From Simiduia agarivorans SA1 = DSM 21679 (GTDB lineage Bacteria; Pseudomonadota; Gammaproteobacteria; Pseudomonadales; Cellvibrionaceae): a stretch of 64,000 nucleotides of DNA. The DNA lies in NCBI RefSeq assembly GCF_000305785.2, contig NC_018868.3, positions 1,412,001 through 1,476,000 of the forward strand. The letters run 5' to 3'. This document shows, piece after piece, positions 27,028-36,204 of this stretch; position 1 is the first letter of the stretch, and each line of letters opens with the position of its first letter. A program made the translations under genes and the position numbers. Under the pieces are notes generated by a model. The model made no database searches and had not been told where the DNA came from. It was given only the letters and a program-made list of their open reading frames with translations.

Positions 27028-27438
27028 TCAGGAGTGCAGCCAGACATCGCGCGCCCAGTACCAAATGGTTTCCCAGCTTTCGCTATCCTGACGACTCCCC
27101 CACCACAACTGAATCTCGCCGTCGGGGTCGACGCAATAAAACGCTTTTGGTGAATCCGGATTGGCACAAAAGGGGATCAGATGGCGTGGTACCCCCAGAT
27201 CCCAGGCATTGGCCGCCATTTCCGGCAGGTAGTTGTGCGCCGAAGGGTCGGCCACCACCGCCGGTTCCAGCGACCCCACCAGCAGGTCACCGGTTTCCAA
27301 CAGGAATTCACGAAAATCCCGTGGAAACGGCAATAGCATCTGCTCTTCAGCATCGACCGTGTGTTCGTGCTCAGGCTTTTCCAATCCCCAGGCTGAGGAT
27401 TGAGCCGCGGCTTGCAGTTGTTCGAGAATTTCTTCCAT
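27028..27438 (-). CDS. SMI1/KNR4 family protein
   Basis: 136-residue cytoplasmic protein with the SMI1/KNR4 (SUKH) pattern: LPFPRDFREFLLETGDLLVGSLEP near residue 35, a middle IPFCANPDSPKAFYCVDPDGEIQLW strand pair, and a terminal WETIWYWARDVW. SUKH proteins include many immunity proteins for contact-dependent and secreted toxins, but also stand-alone housekeeping versions. No toxin gene is adjacent. Transcribed toward the siderophore promoter region. Confidence 0.8.
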   Translation of the reverse strand: MEEILEQLQAAAQSSAWGLEKPEHEHTVDAEEQMLLPFPRDFREFLLETGDLLVGSLEPAVVADPSAHNYLPEMAANAWDLGVPRHLIPFCANPDSPKAFYCVDPDGEIQLWWGSRQDSESWETIWYWARDVWLHS

Positions 27439-27738
27439 AAGCGGTATATCAAAAAATCCGGGGTATGAACGCTGCGGGATTGTAGCCTATTTTGTGCAAT
27501 ATCAGCGCCACTGGGCTTGGATTGTCGCCGGCCCGGACTTGCTGTGCAGATAAGCAGAATTCCATCGCAACCGGCTGGCACGCAGTTATTCCTTGTTAAT
27601 TTCGCTGCCGACGAAATCGCTCACAGACGATTTCCCAATCAGACCACCCGTTTGCGGCAATTCACCCCAGCCGGTCAGGTTGCCTATCCACGAGACTATA
27701 GGTACTTTTAGCGCATCAAATATAACAAGTGATTCCCT
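27439..27738. other. 300-bp gene-free spacer between SMI1/KNR4 and sstT
   Basis: Divergent spacer that must hold promoters for both genes. I see no convincing -35/-10 pair, operator, repeat or RNA here. Confidence 0.5.
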
Positions 27739-28950
27739 ATGTCCGTCCCTTCCCTGCTTACCCGCATTTTAAATACCAACCTCATCGCCCAGATTGCCGT
27801 TGGCATACTGGCCGGTATTGGCCTGGCGCTGATTTCCCAGCGCGGTGCCGAACAAGCCGCATTGCTCGGCGACCTGTTTGTACAGGCCCTGAAAGCGGTA
27901 GCGCCTATATTGGTGTTTGTGCTGGTGGCCTCGGCCATCGCCAATCAGCGCCAGACCGGCCGCAGCGCCATGCGCCCGGTAATCAGCCTGTACGTGATCG
28001 GCACCCTGAGCGCCGCCTTTATTGCGGTGGCACTCAGCCTGATGTTTCCCAGCACGCTGGCGCTGACGGTAACCGATCAGAATCTCACGCCACCACAGGG
28101 CATTGGCGAGGTATTACATAACCTGCTGTTCAAGCTGGTGGACAATCCCATCAACGCCCTGCTCACCGGTAACTTTATCGGCATTCTGGTGTGGGGGCTG
28201 GCGTTGGGTCTGGGGCTTCGCCACGCCAGCGACAGCACCAAGGCCGGCTTTGTGGATTTGTCCCACGCCATCACCTTTGTGGTAAGAATTGTGATCCGCA
28301 CTGCGCCGCTGGGTATTTTCGGCCTGGTTGCCGGCAGCCTGGCCGCTGGCGGGCTGGGTGTGCTGGCCGGTTACGCCCAGGTGCTGGCGGTGCTGGTGGG
28401 CGCCATGCTGATCATGGCACTGGCCATTAACCCGTTGATTGTCTGGTGGAAAACCCGCACCAACCCTTACCCGCTGGTATTCACCTGCCTGCGGGAAAGC
28501 GGCATTACCGCCTTCTTTACCCGCTCATCGGCCGCCAACATTCCGGTCAATATGGCGCTGTGTGAGAAGCTGGGTCTGGATGAGGACACCTACGCGGTCT
28601 CGATCCCCTTGGGCGCCACCATCAACATGGCCGGTGCCGCGATCACGATCACCGTGCTCACCCTGGCAGCCGTGCATACCCTGAATATCCAGGTGGACCT
28701 GTTCACCGCCCTGTTGTTGTCGGTGGTGGCGGCGGTGAGCGCCTGTGGCGCATCCGGTGTTGCTGGCGGGTCACTGTTATTGATTCCGCTGGCCTGTGGG
28801 TTGTTCGGCATCCCGGACGACGTGGCCATGCAGGTGGTGGCCGTGGGCTTTGTGATTTCGGTATTGCAGGACTCGGCCGAAACCGCACTCAACTCCTCCA
28901 CCGATGTGGTCTACACCGCAGCGGCCTGTCGCGCGCATACAGGCAGCTGA
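27739..28950 (+). CDS. sstT: Serine/threonine:Na+ symporter SstT
   Basis: 403-residue inner-membrane carrier of the dicarboxylate/amino acid:cation symporter family. Landmarks: [11 protein letters not shown], the serine-rich [22 protein letters not shown] hairpin, [24 protein letters not shown], and [24 protein letters not shown] near the end. These match SstT closely in order and length. It imports L-serine and L-threonine with Na+, which fits the threonine-to-glycine catabolic genes later in the window. Monocistronic, followed by a stem-loop. Confidence 0.93.
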   Translation: MSVPSLLTRILNTNLIAQIAVGILAGIGLALISQRGAEQAALLGDLFVQALKAVAPILVFVLVASAIANQRQTGRSAMRPVISLYVIGTLSAAFIAVALSLMFPSTLALTVTDQNLTPPQGIGEVLHNLLFKLVDNPINALLTGNFIGILVWGLALGLGLRHASDSTKAGFVDLSHAITFVVRIVIRTAPLGIFGLVAGSLAAGGLGVLAGYAQVLAVLVGAMLIMALAINPLIVWWKTRTNPYPLVFTCLRESGITAFFTRSSAANIPVNMALCEKLGLDEDTYAVSIPLGATINMAGAAITITVLTLAAVHTLNIQVDLFTALLLSVVAAVSACGASGVAGGSLLLIPLACGLFGIPDDVAMQVVAVGFVISVLQDSAETALNSSTDVVYTAAACRAHTGS

Positions 28951-28993
28951 CGAAAAACCGATTTAATCTGCGCGTCATGCCCAGACAGCCAAG

Positions 28994-29016
28994 GCCCGCA
29001 TTGTTATGATGCGGGC
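28994..29016 (+). terminator. Stem-loop after sstT
   Basis: Perfect 8-bp stem GCCCGCAT/ATGCGGGC with a 7-base loop. No proper T-run follows, so termination is probable but not certain. Confidence 0.45.
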
Positions 29017-29042
29017 AGATTTAACCCAAGCCGGAGTAACAG

Positions 29043-30473
29043 GTGGTAAGGAAAACCAACCCTTGGCTGGCCATGGCATTCGCCGCGCTCAGTCTCACCA
29101 GTATTGGCGCACCCGCGTCCGCACTGGAAAAAACCGATTGCCATTTGCGTGGCCTGCCCGACAAAGCCGAATGCTTCAGTCTGATCCGGCCTGAAGATCC
29201 CGCCAATCCCAATGGCAAAACCTTTAACCTGCACGCCGCCCGCGTACCCGCTCTGACGCCGAGCAAAGCCGAGCCTCTGGTGTTTCTGGCCGGCGGTCCC
29301 GGTCAGTCCGCTATCGAAGTGGGCGGCATGGTAACCCAGGCCTTGCGTCCGCTGCTGGCAGACCGCGATCTGGTGTTTCTGGAACAGCGCGGCACCGGCG
29401 ACAGTAACGGCTTCAATTGCGTTACCGACGATGAAGACCCCTACGCGGACCTCTTTGCCGAAGCCGATCTGGAGGCCATGACGCGCGCGTGTCTCGACGC
29501 CTTTGACGGCGATCCGCAACATTACAACACCCCCAATGCCATCGACGACTTTGCCGCCATGGTGCAGGCATTGGGCTATGACAAGGTGCACGTATACGGC
29601 GGCTCCTACGGCACCCGCGCCGCGCTGGTATTCATGCGCGCGCACCCGCAGTTAATCCGCAGTGTAATTCTGGACAGCATGGCGCCAGTGCAAACCGTCG
29701 TGGGCCCGTTTGCCAATCACGGCCACCGCGCCCTGACCTTATTATTTGACGAGTGCGAAGCCAACCCCGGCTGCAACACAACGCACCCGCAACTGCGCGA
29801 CAACTTCTGGGCACTTTGGGCGCGTGCAGGCGAGGCACCCATCGATGTGACCGTCACCCACCCGACCACCTTTGCACCGCAGCGGCTGCGTCTGGATCAG
29901 ACCAAACTGTTTCATTTGGTGATTAACTTTCTGTATTCACAGCAGCAGCGCCAGCTGTTACCCGTGGCCATCGACGCCGCGGCAGACAATAATTTTGCAC
30001 CGCTGGCCGGGTTGATGGCGGCCGTCTCCGGTGGCCAGGGTCTGTATCACGGCCTGACCACCAATATTGTGTGCAATGAAGACATCCGCCGGCAAGCACC
30101 CGCGGCCGAGGAAACCCGCACGCCGTTTGGCGATGTGTCGCTCAGTATGTGGCAACGCATGTGCGAACACTGGCCCGCGTATCGCCTGGATGACGCGCAT
30201 TTCGAACCGGTGGCGAGTGATCTGCCGGTGCTGGCATTGTCTGGCCGGTTGGACCCGGTCACACCGCCAGCCTGGGGCGAAGAAACCGTGGCGAGCCTCA
30301 GCAACGCCCAGCATCTGGTGGCCGACAACGCCGCTCATATTGTTGGCTTGAAAGGCTGTGGCCCGAAATTGATCCAGGCATTTCTGCGTGCGCCCGGTGC
30401 GCCGCTCGACAATGCCGACTGCCTGGCAGAACTGCCCGGCGTTCACTTCATGCTCAACCAGAATAATCACTGA
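29043..30473 (+). CDS. Exported alpha/beta hydrolase (TAP/prolyl-aminopeptidase-like)
   Basis: 476-residue serine hydrolase. An N-terminal hydrophobic segment (LAMAFAALSLTSIGAPASA) is a signal peptide. The oxyanion motif FLAGGPGQSA, nucleophile elbow GGSYGTRAAL, the late Asp in SGRLDPVTPP and His in DNAAHI are visible, as are paired cysteines (CHLRGLPDKAEC). This is the tripeptidyl-aminopeptidase/proline-iminopeptidase subfamily. GTG start with a CGGAG site. Eight bases before an ABC transporter ATPase gene, so the three genes probably form one operon. Confidence 0.88.
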   Translation: MVRKTNPWLAMAFAALSLTSIGAPASALEKTDCHLRGLPDKAECFSLIRPEDPANPNGKTFNLHAARVPALTPSKAEPLVFLAGGPGQSAIEVGGMVTQALRPLLADRDLVFLEQRGTGDSNGFNCVTDDEDPYADLFAEADLEAMTRACLDAFDGDPQHYNTPNAIDDFAAMVQALGYDKVHVYGGSYGTRAALVFMRAHPQLIRSVILDSMAPVQTVVGPFANHGHRALTLLFDECEANPGCNTTHPQLRDNFWALWARAGEAPIDVTVTHPTTFAPQRLRLDQTKLFHLVINFLYSQQQRQLLPVAIDAAADNNFAPLAGLMAAVSGGQGLYHGLTTNIVCNEDIRRQAPAAEETRTPFGDVSLSMWQRMCEHWPAYRLDDAHFEPVASDLPVLALSGRLDPVTPPAWGEETVASLSNAQHLVADNAAHIVGLKGCGPKLIQAFLRAPGAPLDNADCLAELPGVHFMLNQNNH

Positions 30474-30481
30474 GGCACGGC

Positions 30482-31216
30482 ATGCTGAAAGTTGAATCAC
30501 TGACCAAACATTTCGGCCAGGTCTGCGCGCTCGATAACATGAGTTTCGATGCCGCCGACGGCCAGATCACCGGCATCCTCGGGCCCAATGGCGCCGGTAA
30601 AACCACGGCCCTGCGCGTGCTCTACGGGTTGCTCAAAAGTGAAACCGGCAACGCCTGGGTAGATAACATCAATGTTGCAGAAAAAGCCCTGGATGCACGT
30701 CGCCAATTGGGCGTATTCCCGGATAAATTCGGCCTGTACGAACGCCTGACCTGCTTTGAACAAATCCAGTATTTTGCCGGCCTGCACGGCCTAAACGGTG
30801 CGGCGGGTAAAGCCGCAACCCGGCACATTATTGAACAGCTCGGTCTGGACGATATTGCCCACCGCCGCACCCAGGGCTTCTCCCAGGGCCAGCGTATGAA
30901 AGTGGTGTTGGCGCAGGCGCTGGTGCACCAACCCAAAAATCTGGTGCTGGATGAACCCACCCGCGGCCTGGATGTGATGAGTACCCGCATCCTGCGCGAA
31001 CAATTACGCGCGCTAAAAAACGCTGGTCATTGCATCCTGTTTTCCAGCCACGTGATGCAAGAGGTGGCAGCACTGTGTGACAAAGTGATTGTCGTCGCGC
31101 GCGGTAAAGTCATTGCCGAAGGCACGCCCGCGCAGCTGTGCGAACAAACAGGCGAAGCCCAATTGGAAGATGCGTTTGTGGCGCTGATTGGCTCCGACGA
31201 GGGAATTGCAGCATGA
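30482..31216 (+). CDS. ABC transporter ATP-binding protein, NatA-like
   Basis: 244-residue ATPase with Walker A GPNGAGKTT, the Q-loop region, signature FSQGQRMKV, Walker B LVLDEPTRGLD and the H-loop FSSHVMQEV. It powers the ABC-2-type permease encoded by the overlapping next gene. NatA-like ATPases act in Na+ extrusion or in export of drugs and peptides; the substrate here is not deducible. It lies 8 bp after the exported hydrolase. Confidence 0.9.
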   Translation: MLKVESLTKHFGQVCALDNMSFDAADGQITGILGPNGAGKTTALRVLYGLLKSETGNAWVDNINVAEKALDARRQLGVFPDKFGLYERLTCFEQIQYFAGLHGLNGAAGKAATRHIIEQLGLDDIAHRRTQGFSQGQRMKVVLAQALVHQPKNLVLDEPTRGLDVMSTRILREQLRALKNAGHCILFSSHVMQEVAALCDKVIVVARGKVIAEGTPAQLCEQTGEAQLEDAFVALIGSDEGIAA

Positions 31217-32379
31217 ATCCGGTTTTCCAGACCCTGCTCACCAAAGAGTTACGCGAAGCCCTGCGCGATAAGCGCGCACTCATGGGCGCGCTGCTGTACG
31301 CATTTTTTGGCCCCTTAGTATTGGCGGCCGCGCTCAATATGGCGATTACCAATCAGGAAGAAGCCACGGACATGTTCATTGCTATAGACGGCGCCGCGCA
31401 CGCGCCGGTACTGGTGGCAAAGCTGGCCGAGCAAGGCATTCTGCCGCTGAACGATACCCCGACGGAGGCCGAGAAACGCTGGGCGACCGATCCCATCCGG
31501 CTTTCCATTCCGGCTGATTACAAAGAAAAACTGGATCGGGCCGAGTCGGTTGATCTGGTTCTCACCATCAACCAGGCCGACAAAAACCGCCAGGCGGCCA
31601 ACAGCCGGGTGAAAGCGGCACTGCAAAACTACGCCAATGAACTCGCCACCTACCGGCTGGTGTTGCGCGGCGTCGACCCGCACCTGCTGCAGCCCTATAA
31701 AGTGGAGGTTCAGGATCAGGCCAGTGCCCAGGAAAAAAGCGGCATGATCATGGGCATGCTGAGTGTATTTGTGTTGATGAGCGTGTTTGTTTCCAGCACC
31801 AGTTTGGCGATTGATGCCTCTGCCGGTGAGCGCGAACGCAATGCGCTGGAATTGATTCTGACCCAACCCATCACCACCACCCAATTGGTGCTGGCCAAAC
31901 TCACGGCGGTATCCTTACTGGGCAGTTTTGGCGCCCTGCTCACCTTGTGCGTGACCTCGGTGGTGATGGGCTTTGTGCCGTTGACCAAACTCGGCATCGG
32001 TTTTGCGCTCACGCCCATGACTATTGCAACCATCATGCTGGCCATGATTCCGCTCGCGCTGTTCGCTGCGGCCTTTCAGTTGTTCTGCGCATTCCAGGCG
32101 CGCAGCTTCAAGGAAGCACAGTCGTATATCTCTCTCACCATCATGCTGCCGCTGACGATTCCGTTCGCCATCCAGTTCATGACCCACAAACCCGACTGGG
32201 TGGATTGGGTACCGGTAGCCACCCAGAGCCAACTGATTGAATCCATCGCCAAAGGTCAGGCCATGGAACCGGTCGCTATCATTGCCGGCGCACTGCTGAC
32301 ACTGCTACTGACCGGCCTGCTCGCCGCCTGGATGACCCGCACGCTGAAATCGGAAAAGGCCATTCTGGCGCTGGGCTGA
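31213..32379 (+). CDS. ABC-2 type permease, NatB-like
   Basis: 388-residue membrane subunit. TM1 is about 28-48. A large periplasmic domain (about 50-180) precedes a cluster of five helices, including LSVFVLMSVFVSSTSLAID and the ERERNALELILTQPITTTQLVLAKL coupling segment typical of ABC-2/NatB permeases. The ATG start overlaps the ATPase stop (ATGA), so translation is coupled. The upstream frame to 31138 is only the tail of the ATPase region. Forms a transporter with the preceding ATPase. Confidence 0.9.
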   Translation: MNPVFQTLLTKELREALRDKRALMGALLYAFFGPLVLAAALNMAITNQEEATDMFIAIDGAAHAPVLVAKLAEQGILPLNDTPTEAEKRWATDPIRLSIPADYKEKLDRAESVDLVLTINQADKNRQAANSRVKAALQNYANELATYRLVLRGVDPHLLQPYKVEVQDQASAQEKSGMIMGMLSVFVLMSVFVSSTSLAIDASAGERERNALELILTQPITTTQLVLAKLTAVSLLGSFGALLTLCVTSVVMGFVPLTKLGIGFALTPMTIATIMLAMIPLALFAAAFQLFCAFQARSFKEAQSYISLTIMLPLTIPFAIQFMTHKPDWVDWVPVATQSQLIESIAKGQAMEPVAIIAGALLTLLLTGLLAAWMTRTLKSEKAILALG

Positions 32380-32436
32380 TGGAACTTTTTACACGGTTTT
32401 TGGTCTGTTTTCAGTAGCAGGCAGGGAGACGATGGC

Positions 32437-32865
32437 ATGAGCGAAATCAAAACCCGCCCCACCCGGGCGAGCGTAAACGCGTTTATCGCGGCCGTTGAAC
32501 ACCCTACCCGCCGGGCCGACTGCGAGCAGTTGCTACCCCTGTATGAGCGGATCACCGGCTGCAAGGCCGTGATGTGGGGCGAGGCCATTGTGGGCTTTGA
32601 TCAGTACCTTTACACCCCCAGCAAAGGCAAGGCCAGCTACCCCTGGATGGTCACCGGTTTTTCCCCGCGCAAACAAAACCTGACGTTGTATTTCATGAAT
32701 GGCTTCTCTCGCTACGGTGATCTGCTGGCAACGCTGGGCAAGCACAAGACCTCGGTGTCCTGCCTGTACATCAACAAACTGGCCGATGTGGACCTGGCGG
32801 TGCTGGAATCACTGATTACCCGGTCGGTAGCCGATATGCGTGCCGGTCACACCTGTTCAGCGTAA
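32437..32865 (+). CDS. DUF1801 domain protein
   Basis: 142-residue cytoplasmic protein with the YdhG/DUF1801 pattern: VNAFIAAVEHPTRRADCEQLLPLYERITG, then CKAVMWGEAIVGFDQYLY, KQNLTLYFMNGF, LGKHKTSVSCLYINKL. Function unknown. Ribosome site GGGAG 10 bases upstream. It is 57 bp after the permease, possibly on the same transcript. Confidence 0.85.
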   Translation: MSEIKTRPTRASVNAFIAAVEHPTRRADCEQLLPLYERITGCKAVMWGEAIVGFDQYLYTPSKGKASYPWMVTGFSPRKQNLTLYFMNGFSRYGDLLATLGKHKTSVSCLYINKLADVDLAVLESLITRSVADMRAGHTCSA

Positions 32866-32883
32866 TTTTGTGTTATTTTGGTC

Positions 32884-32912
32884 TTGACGTGGGAAAACAC
32901 CGGCCGTAAAGT
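32884..32912 (+). promoter_or_regulatory. Sigma70-like promoter before a structured RNA
   Basis: TTGACG (32884-32889), 17-base spacer, TAAAGT (32907-32912): 5/6 and 4/6 matches. Predicted start near 32919, just ahead of the structured region. The same DNA can form a 12-bp inverted repeat (32882-32893 with 32917-32928, one G-U). Confidence 0.55.
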
Positions 32913-32918
32913 GCGCCC

Positions 32919-33087
32919 CACATCAAGAGAGTGGCTGACGCCAACGCCAACCTGCCCGCCCGGCAAGGTGGTACCCGCAAGATTGCGGGATGCGGTTCCG
33001 GTACTACCGGAGCAATTAAGGGGTGCGATTGCCTGAGTCCATTCAGCAGTCCCCAACGTCAGCCCTCAGCGAAGAGGGTTTTTTTAT
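32919..33087 (+). ncRNA. Candidate structured RNA ending in a terminator
   Basis: An 8-bp closing stem (GGCTGACG 32933-32940 with CGTCAGCC 33057-33064) encloses hairpins at 32974-32989 (6 bp), 32997-33011 (6 bp), 33012-33032 (6 bp) and 33033-33046 (4 bp). Then a terminator follows: CCCTC 33063-33067, six-base loop, GAGGG 33074-33078 and seven T. The closing stem and terminator stem share two bases. This is the layout of a small RNA or of a riboswitch with its expression platform. I recognise no known class. Confidence 0.55.
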
Positions 33088-33108
33088 GCGTGACGCTTTA
33101 TCCACTGT

Positions 33109-33174
33109 CGAATTCCGAATGTGCCGCTGCAATCCAACGGCACCGTTTATCTGTTCACTTTAATTCGGAATTCG
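33109..33174 (+). promoter_or_regulatory. Leader hairpin covering the ribosome site of the next gene
   Basis: A 12-bp perfect stem (33109-33120 with 33163-33174) is extended by a 6-bp inner stem (GTGCCG 33121-33126 with CGGCAC 33138-33143) and a one-sided bulge. The only Shine-Dalgarno-like sequence (CGGA, 33166-33169) for the ATG at 33177 lies inside the outer stem. Confidence 0.55.
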
Positions 33175-33176
33175 CA

Positions 33177-33527
33177 ATGACACTCAGCACTGTCCAGACC
33201 CTGAATAACAGCATCACCGATCATTTCATCAGCGCCAACCACCCGTTTTTCGGCGTGCGCGCCAGCCATTGCCATACCCTGCTCAAGCGCAGTAACTGGC
33301 AACAAAAAGGCGTGCTGGAAGGCAATCAGTATATTTTTGTGGGCGCGGCGTTTCAGGCCAAAGGCCGCATCAAGGGCTACTGCATCAACCATTGGTGTCT
33401 CGACACCCGACGCTTTGTGAGCCAGTCCTTTGTTACCGATCTCAACCTGGCGCTGGTACTGGCAAACAGTCTGGCCCAGGGCTTGCGAATGTCCCGCTCA
33501 CACCTGAATCAACCCATGGCAGCCTGA
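33177..33527 (+). CDS. Hypothetical protein behind a structured leader
   Basis: Not recognised. 116 residues, no signal peptide or membrane segment. Contains HPFFGVRASHCHTLLKRSNW and a GYCINHWCLDTRRFVSQSFVTD stretch, giving three cysteines and several His that could bind metal, though this is a guess. The frame is open much further upstream through the RNA region, but the ATG at 33177 is the only plausible start. It is preceded by an RNA-like element, a terminator and a hairpin hiding its ribosome site, so its expression is probably conditional. Convergent with a TonB-dependent receptor. Confidence 0.6.
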   Translation: MTLSTVQTLNNSITDHFISANHPFFGVRASHCHTLLKRSNWQQKGVLEGNQYIFVGAAFQAKGRIKGYCINHWCLDTRRFVSQSFVTDLNLALVLANSLAQGLRMSRSHLNQPMAA

Positions 33528-33539
33528 GCCGCCACCGCG

Positions 33540-36002
33540 TCAGAATTGCCAGGTAGCGCGCAAGTAGTACTCCCGACCTGCCAGTGAAAACGGAAAGGTG
33601 GTCCAACCGTAGTTAAAACCCAACTCGGTAAACGGAAAGCCGTCTTCACCCCAGGTGTCGGGTCGGGTATCCAGCACATTGAGCACGCCACCAGCCAATA
33701 CCCAGTGCGCACCCAACGCCCATTGGGCGGTGAGATCAAACAGGGTTTTGGCAGACCAGGTATGTTGTGGCGTGCCATAGCTGGCACTCGTTACCGGACC
33801 ATAATAATTCGCGCGCCCGGTAACCCGCCAGGCGTCACGACTGTAATTGAGCGCCACTATGCCCCGCTCACGGGGTTGGGCACGGGTGAGTAACAGCGCC
33901 TGGCTGTCATCAAATACCCAGCTGTCGGGCACGATGCTTGAACTGGTATTTATCTGATCGATGCGGGTATTGTTCAGGTGCAGGCTGGCCTCCAACACCA
34001 AGGTTGCGCCCGCGTCGAGATCAAACCCCCATTCATTGACCCAGTCCAAACCCGTCGTGCGCGTATCCACCGCGTTGGTGAATACGCTGACATTGCGCAC
34101 GCCATCCAGCGCCTCACCCGGGCCGTCGTAGCGATCAAAAAACTGATCTACCGGATGAACGGGATCACCGGTGCGACTGATATTGCCCGAGTACACTACC
34201 CGGTCGGCGATGTCGATCGAGTACCAATCCAGCGAGCTGGTCCAGCGCGCGCCGGTGTAGGTCAGCCCCACACTGAAGTTCTGCGAGGTTTCTTCCCGTA
34301 AGGGCTTGAAGCCCAACTCAGCCGCCAGCGCATCATTCGGACGCAGCGTCACCAGATCTGCCAGTTCACCGTTGTCGAGCGAAATGGAACGCTGGGTAAA
34401 CCAGGCCTGCTGCATGCCCGGTGCGCGAAACCCACTGGACCAGGCCGCGCGCAAAGCCAGCGCGTCGGTTAAGTCGTAGCGGCCAGTTAATTTGCCGTTG
34501 GTCGCACCGCCAAAATCATCAAAGTGTTCATAGCGCAAAGCTGCCCCCATGTGCAGACGATCGCTCAACTCGAATTCGACATCGCCATACACGGCCTGAC
34601 TATCGCGGCTTGCGCTGATGGCCATGTCGGGGCTGTAGCCCTGAAAACCCTGCATGCCCGGCGCGGTGATACCCACCTGCGCACCGCTGCCGTTATCAAA
34701 ACTGCAGGTCAACGGGTCCTTGCCGGGATCGTTGCTGTTGACAAAATTCTCGTCACACAGCGTATCACCGCGCGCATAGGAGACCTCATCGCCGGCTTGT
34801 TGCTTGAAGCGGTCAGTGCGCACCTCGGCACCCAAGGCAACCGACACATTGCCGAACCGGCCCAACTCCATGCCCCGCACAGCATCGATATTAAAAAGCT
34901 GCTGTTGATTAATCAGCGCACCGTCATAAGCCCGGGTGGGACCGTCCGGGCCGTAGGAGGCATTGAGCGAGCGCAGGTTGGAAAAGGCAATCCGGTTCTG
35001 CCCCCAGACGTAACTCAAATCCATATCCCAGTCCGATACCAGCCAGCGATAACCCAATGCAAACGAGCGATCCTCTGTATCCGTGCCCAACTCGGGAGTG
35101 ACACCGTCGGGGTACAGTGCAGTCCAGACCCGGCCATCATCCGGCCCGCGAAAAAATCCGAGCGATTCACCCCGCTTTTCACTGAAACCGCCAAAGCTGT
35201 AAAGGCTGCCTGTGCCCAGTGGCAGACTGGCGTTGAACCAGAGGTTGTGGCTGGTGACGTCGGGCTCGCCCACTAAGACCAATTGGCGCGTCACCGGGCT
35301 GGCACCAAACCAATCGGAGGGCGACGCCCGGTTGAGCGACCCGGCATCCACGTACTCGTAGGTGACGTTCACGTGCCCGCCCTCAGCCAGCGCCCGCCCC
35401 CAATGACCACCGGCTTTATAGGTGGTGCCATCGCCTTCGGCCGTGGTCCGGTACTGGCCCCAGAGGTTGGCGCCGTCGGCATCCTTGAGCACAATATTGA
35501 TGACGCCGGCAATGGCATCCGACCCATACTGGGCAGCCGCGCCATCGCGCAAAATCTCCACCCGTTTAATGGCACTGAGCGGTATCGCGCTCAGATCGGT
35601 ACCGGCCGAGCCGCGACCCACATTTTCCTGCACCGCCACCAGGGCGAATTGATGCCGGCGTTTGCCGTTGACCAGCACCAGCACCTGATCCGGCGCCAGG
35701 CTACGCAAGGTCGCCGGCCTCATCACATCCTGACCGTCGGATGTGGTGGTGTTATTCATGTTGAACGAAGGCGCAAGCTTGCGCAGCATGTCTGCCGTAT
35801 CCACCGCGCCCGAATTCACAATGGCCCGCTCAGAGATCACATCCACAGGCACCAGTGAATCTGTCACTGTGCGTCCACTGGCGCGGGTGCCGATGGAAAT
35901 AATTTCCTCTATATCAAAGCCTTGCTGCTCTTGTGCCTGCAATTGACCGGCACTCAAAACAAGTAACGATGGCAATAACAGCGCGAGTGAATGGCCTTTC
36001 AC
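33540..36002 (-). CDS. TonB-dependent receptor (array member 1)
   Basis: 820-residue outer-membrane receptor: signal peptide (LLLPSLLVLSAGQLQA), plug domain with MLRKLAPSFNMNN, DQVLVLVNGKRRHQFAL and VEILRDGAAAQYGSDAIAGVINIVLKD, then a 22-stranded barrel ending in an aromatic residue (YYLRATWQF). It imports an unknown ligand using the proton motive force through TonB-ExbBD. A possible TonB box is the acidic IEEIISIGTR segment. It has no STN signalling domain, unlike the third member. Clear paralogue of the next two receptors. No Fur box seen upstream. Confidence 0.92.
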   Translation of the reverse strand: MKGHSLALLLPSLLVLSAGQLQAQEQQGFDIEEIISIGTRASGRTVTDSLVPVDVISERAIVNSGAVDTADMLRKLAPSFNMNNTTTSDGQDVMRPATLRSLAPDQVLVLVNGKRRHQFALVAVQENVGRGSAGTDLSAIPLSAIKRVEILRDGAAAQYGSDAIAGVINIVLKDADGANLWGQYRTTAEGDGTTYKAGGHWGRALAEGGHVNVTYEYVDAGSLNRASPSDWFGASPVTRQLVLVGEPDVTSHNLWFNASLPLGTGSLYSFGGFSEKRGESLGFFRGPDDGRVWTALYPDGVTPELGTDTEDRSFALGYRWLVSDWDMDLSYVWGQNRIAFSNLRSLNASYGPDGPTRAYDGALINQQQLFNIDAVRGMELGRFGNVSVALGAEVRTDRFKQQAGDEVSYARGDTLCDENFVNSNDPGKDPLTCSFDNGSGAQVGITAPGMQGFQGYSPDMAISASRDSQAVYGDVEFELSDRLHMGAALRYEHFDDFGGATNGKLTGRYDLTDALALRAAWSSGFRAPGMQQAWFTQRSISLDNGELADLVTLRPNDALAAELGFKPLREETSQNFSVGLTYTGARWTSSLDWYSIDIADRVVYSGNISRTGDPVHPVDQFFDRYDGPGEALDGVRNVSVFTNAVDTRTTGLDWVNEWGFDLDAGATLVLEASLHLNNTRIDQINTSSSIVPDSWVFDDSQALLLTRAQPRERGIVALNYSRDAWRVTGRANYYGPVTSASYGTPQHTWSAKTLFDLTAQWALGAHWVLAGGVLNVLDTRPDTWGEDGFPFTELGFNYGWTTFPFSLAGREYYLRATWQF

Positions 36003-36157
36003 CGGTCTTACTCCTTAGGCGGTTATCTTTTTACTATAGACGCCGGACAGCGGGTTATCGGGAAAAGCGTGGGTGGCGGTATGCGCACTTGGCATTCATT
36101 ACTTGCAACAGAATCAGAACACCGGGATGCTACCCGCATCGGCATTTTCAAGCAGAC

Positions 36158-36184
36158 ATAAAAAAAGCGCTCCGGAGAGCGCTT
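36158..36184 (-). terminator. Rho-independent terminator of receptor 2
   Basis: On the minus strand, AAGCGCTC-TCCG-GAGCGCTT (stem arms 36177-36184 and 36165-36172) is followed by seven T. It ends the receptor 2 transcript, so receptor 1 has its own promoter in 36003-36157. Confidence 0.88.
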
Positions 36185-36204
36185 CAAGAGGACTAAGAAA
36201 CCAA

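Noticed and set aside
32884..33176. Retron or integron attC explanation for the structured RNA
   Set aside because: No reverse transcriptase or integrase gene is nearby, and the R'/R'' core of attC (GTTRRRY) is absent.
34524..35858. Plus-strand frames of 250 and 191 codons opposite TonB receptor 1
   Set aside because: Mirror of a real receptor gene in the opposite strand; no signals of their own.
36003..36157. Fur box before TonB receptor 1
   Set aside because: No stretch approaches the consensus; iron control of receptors 1 and 2 cannot be claimed from sequence.
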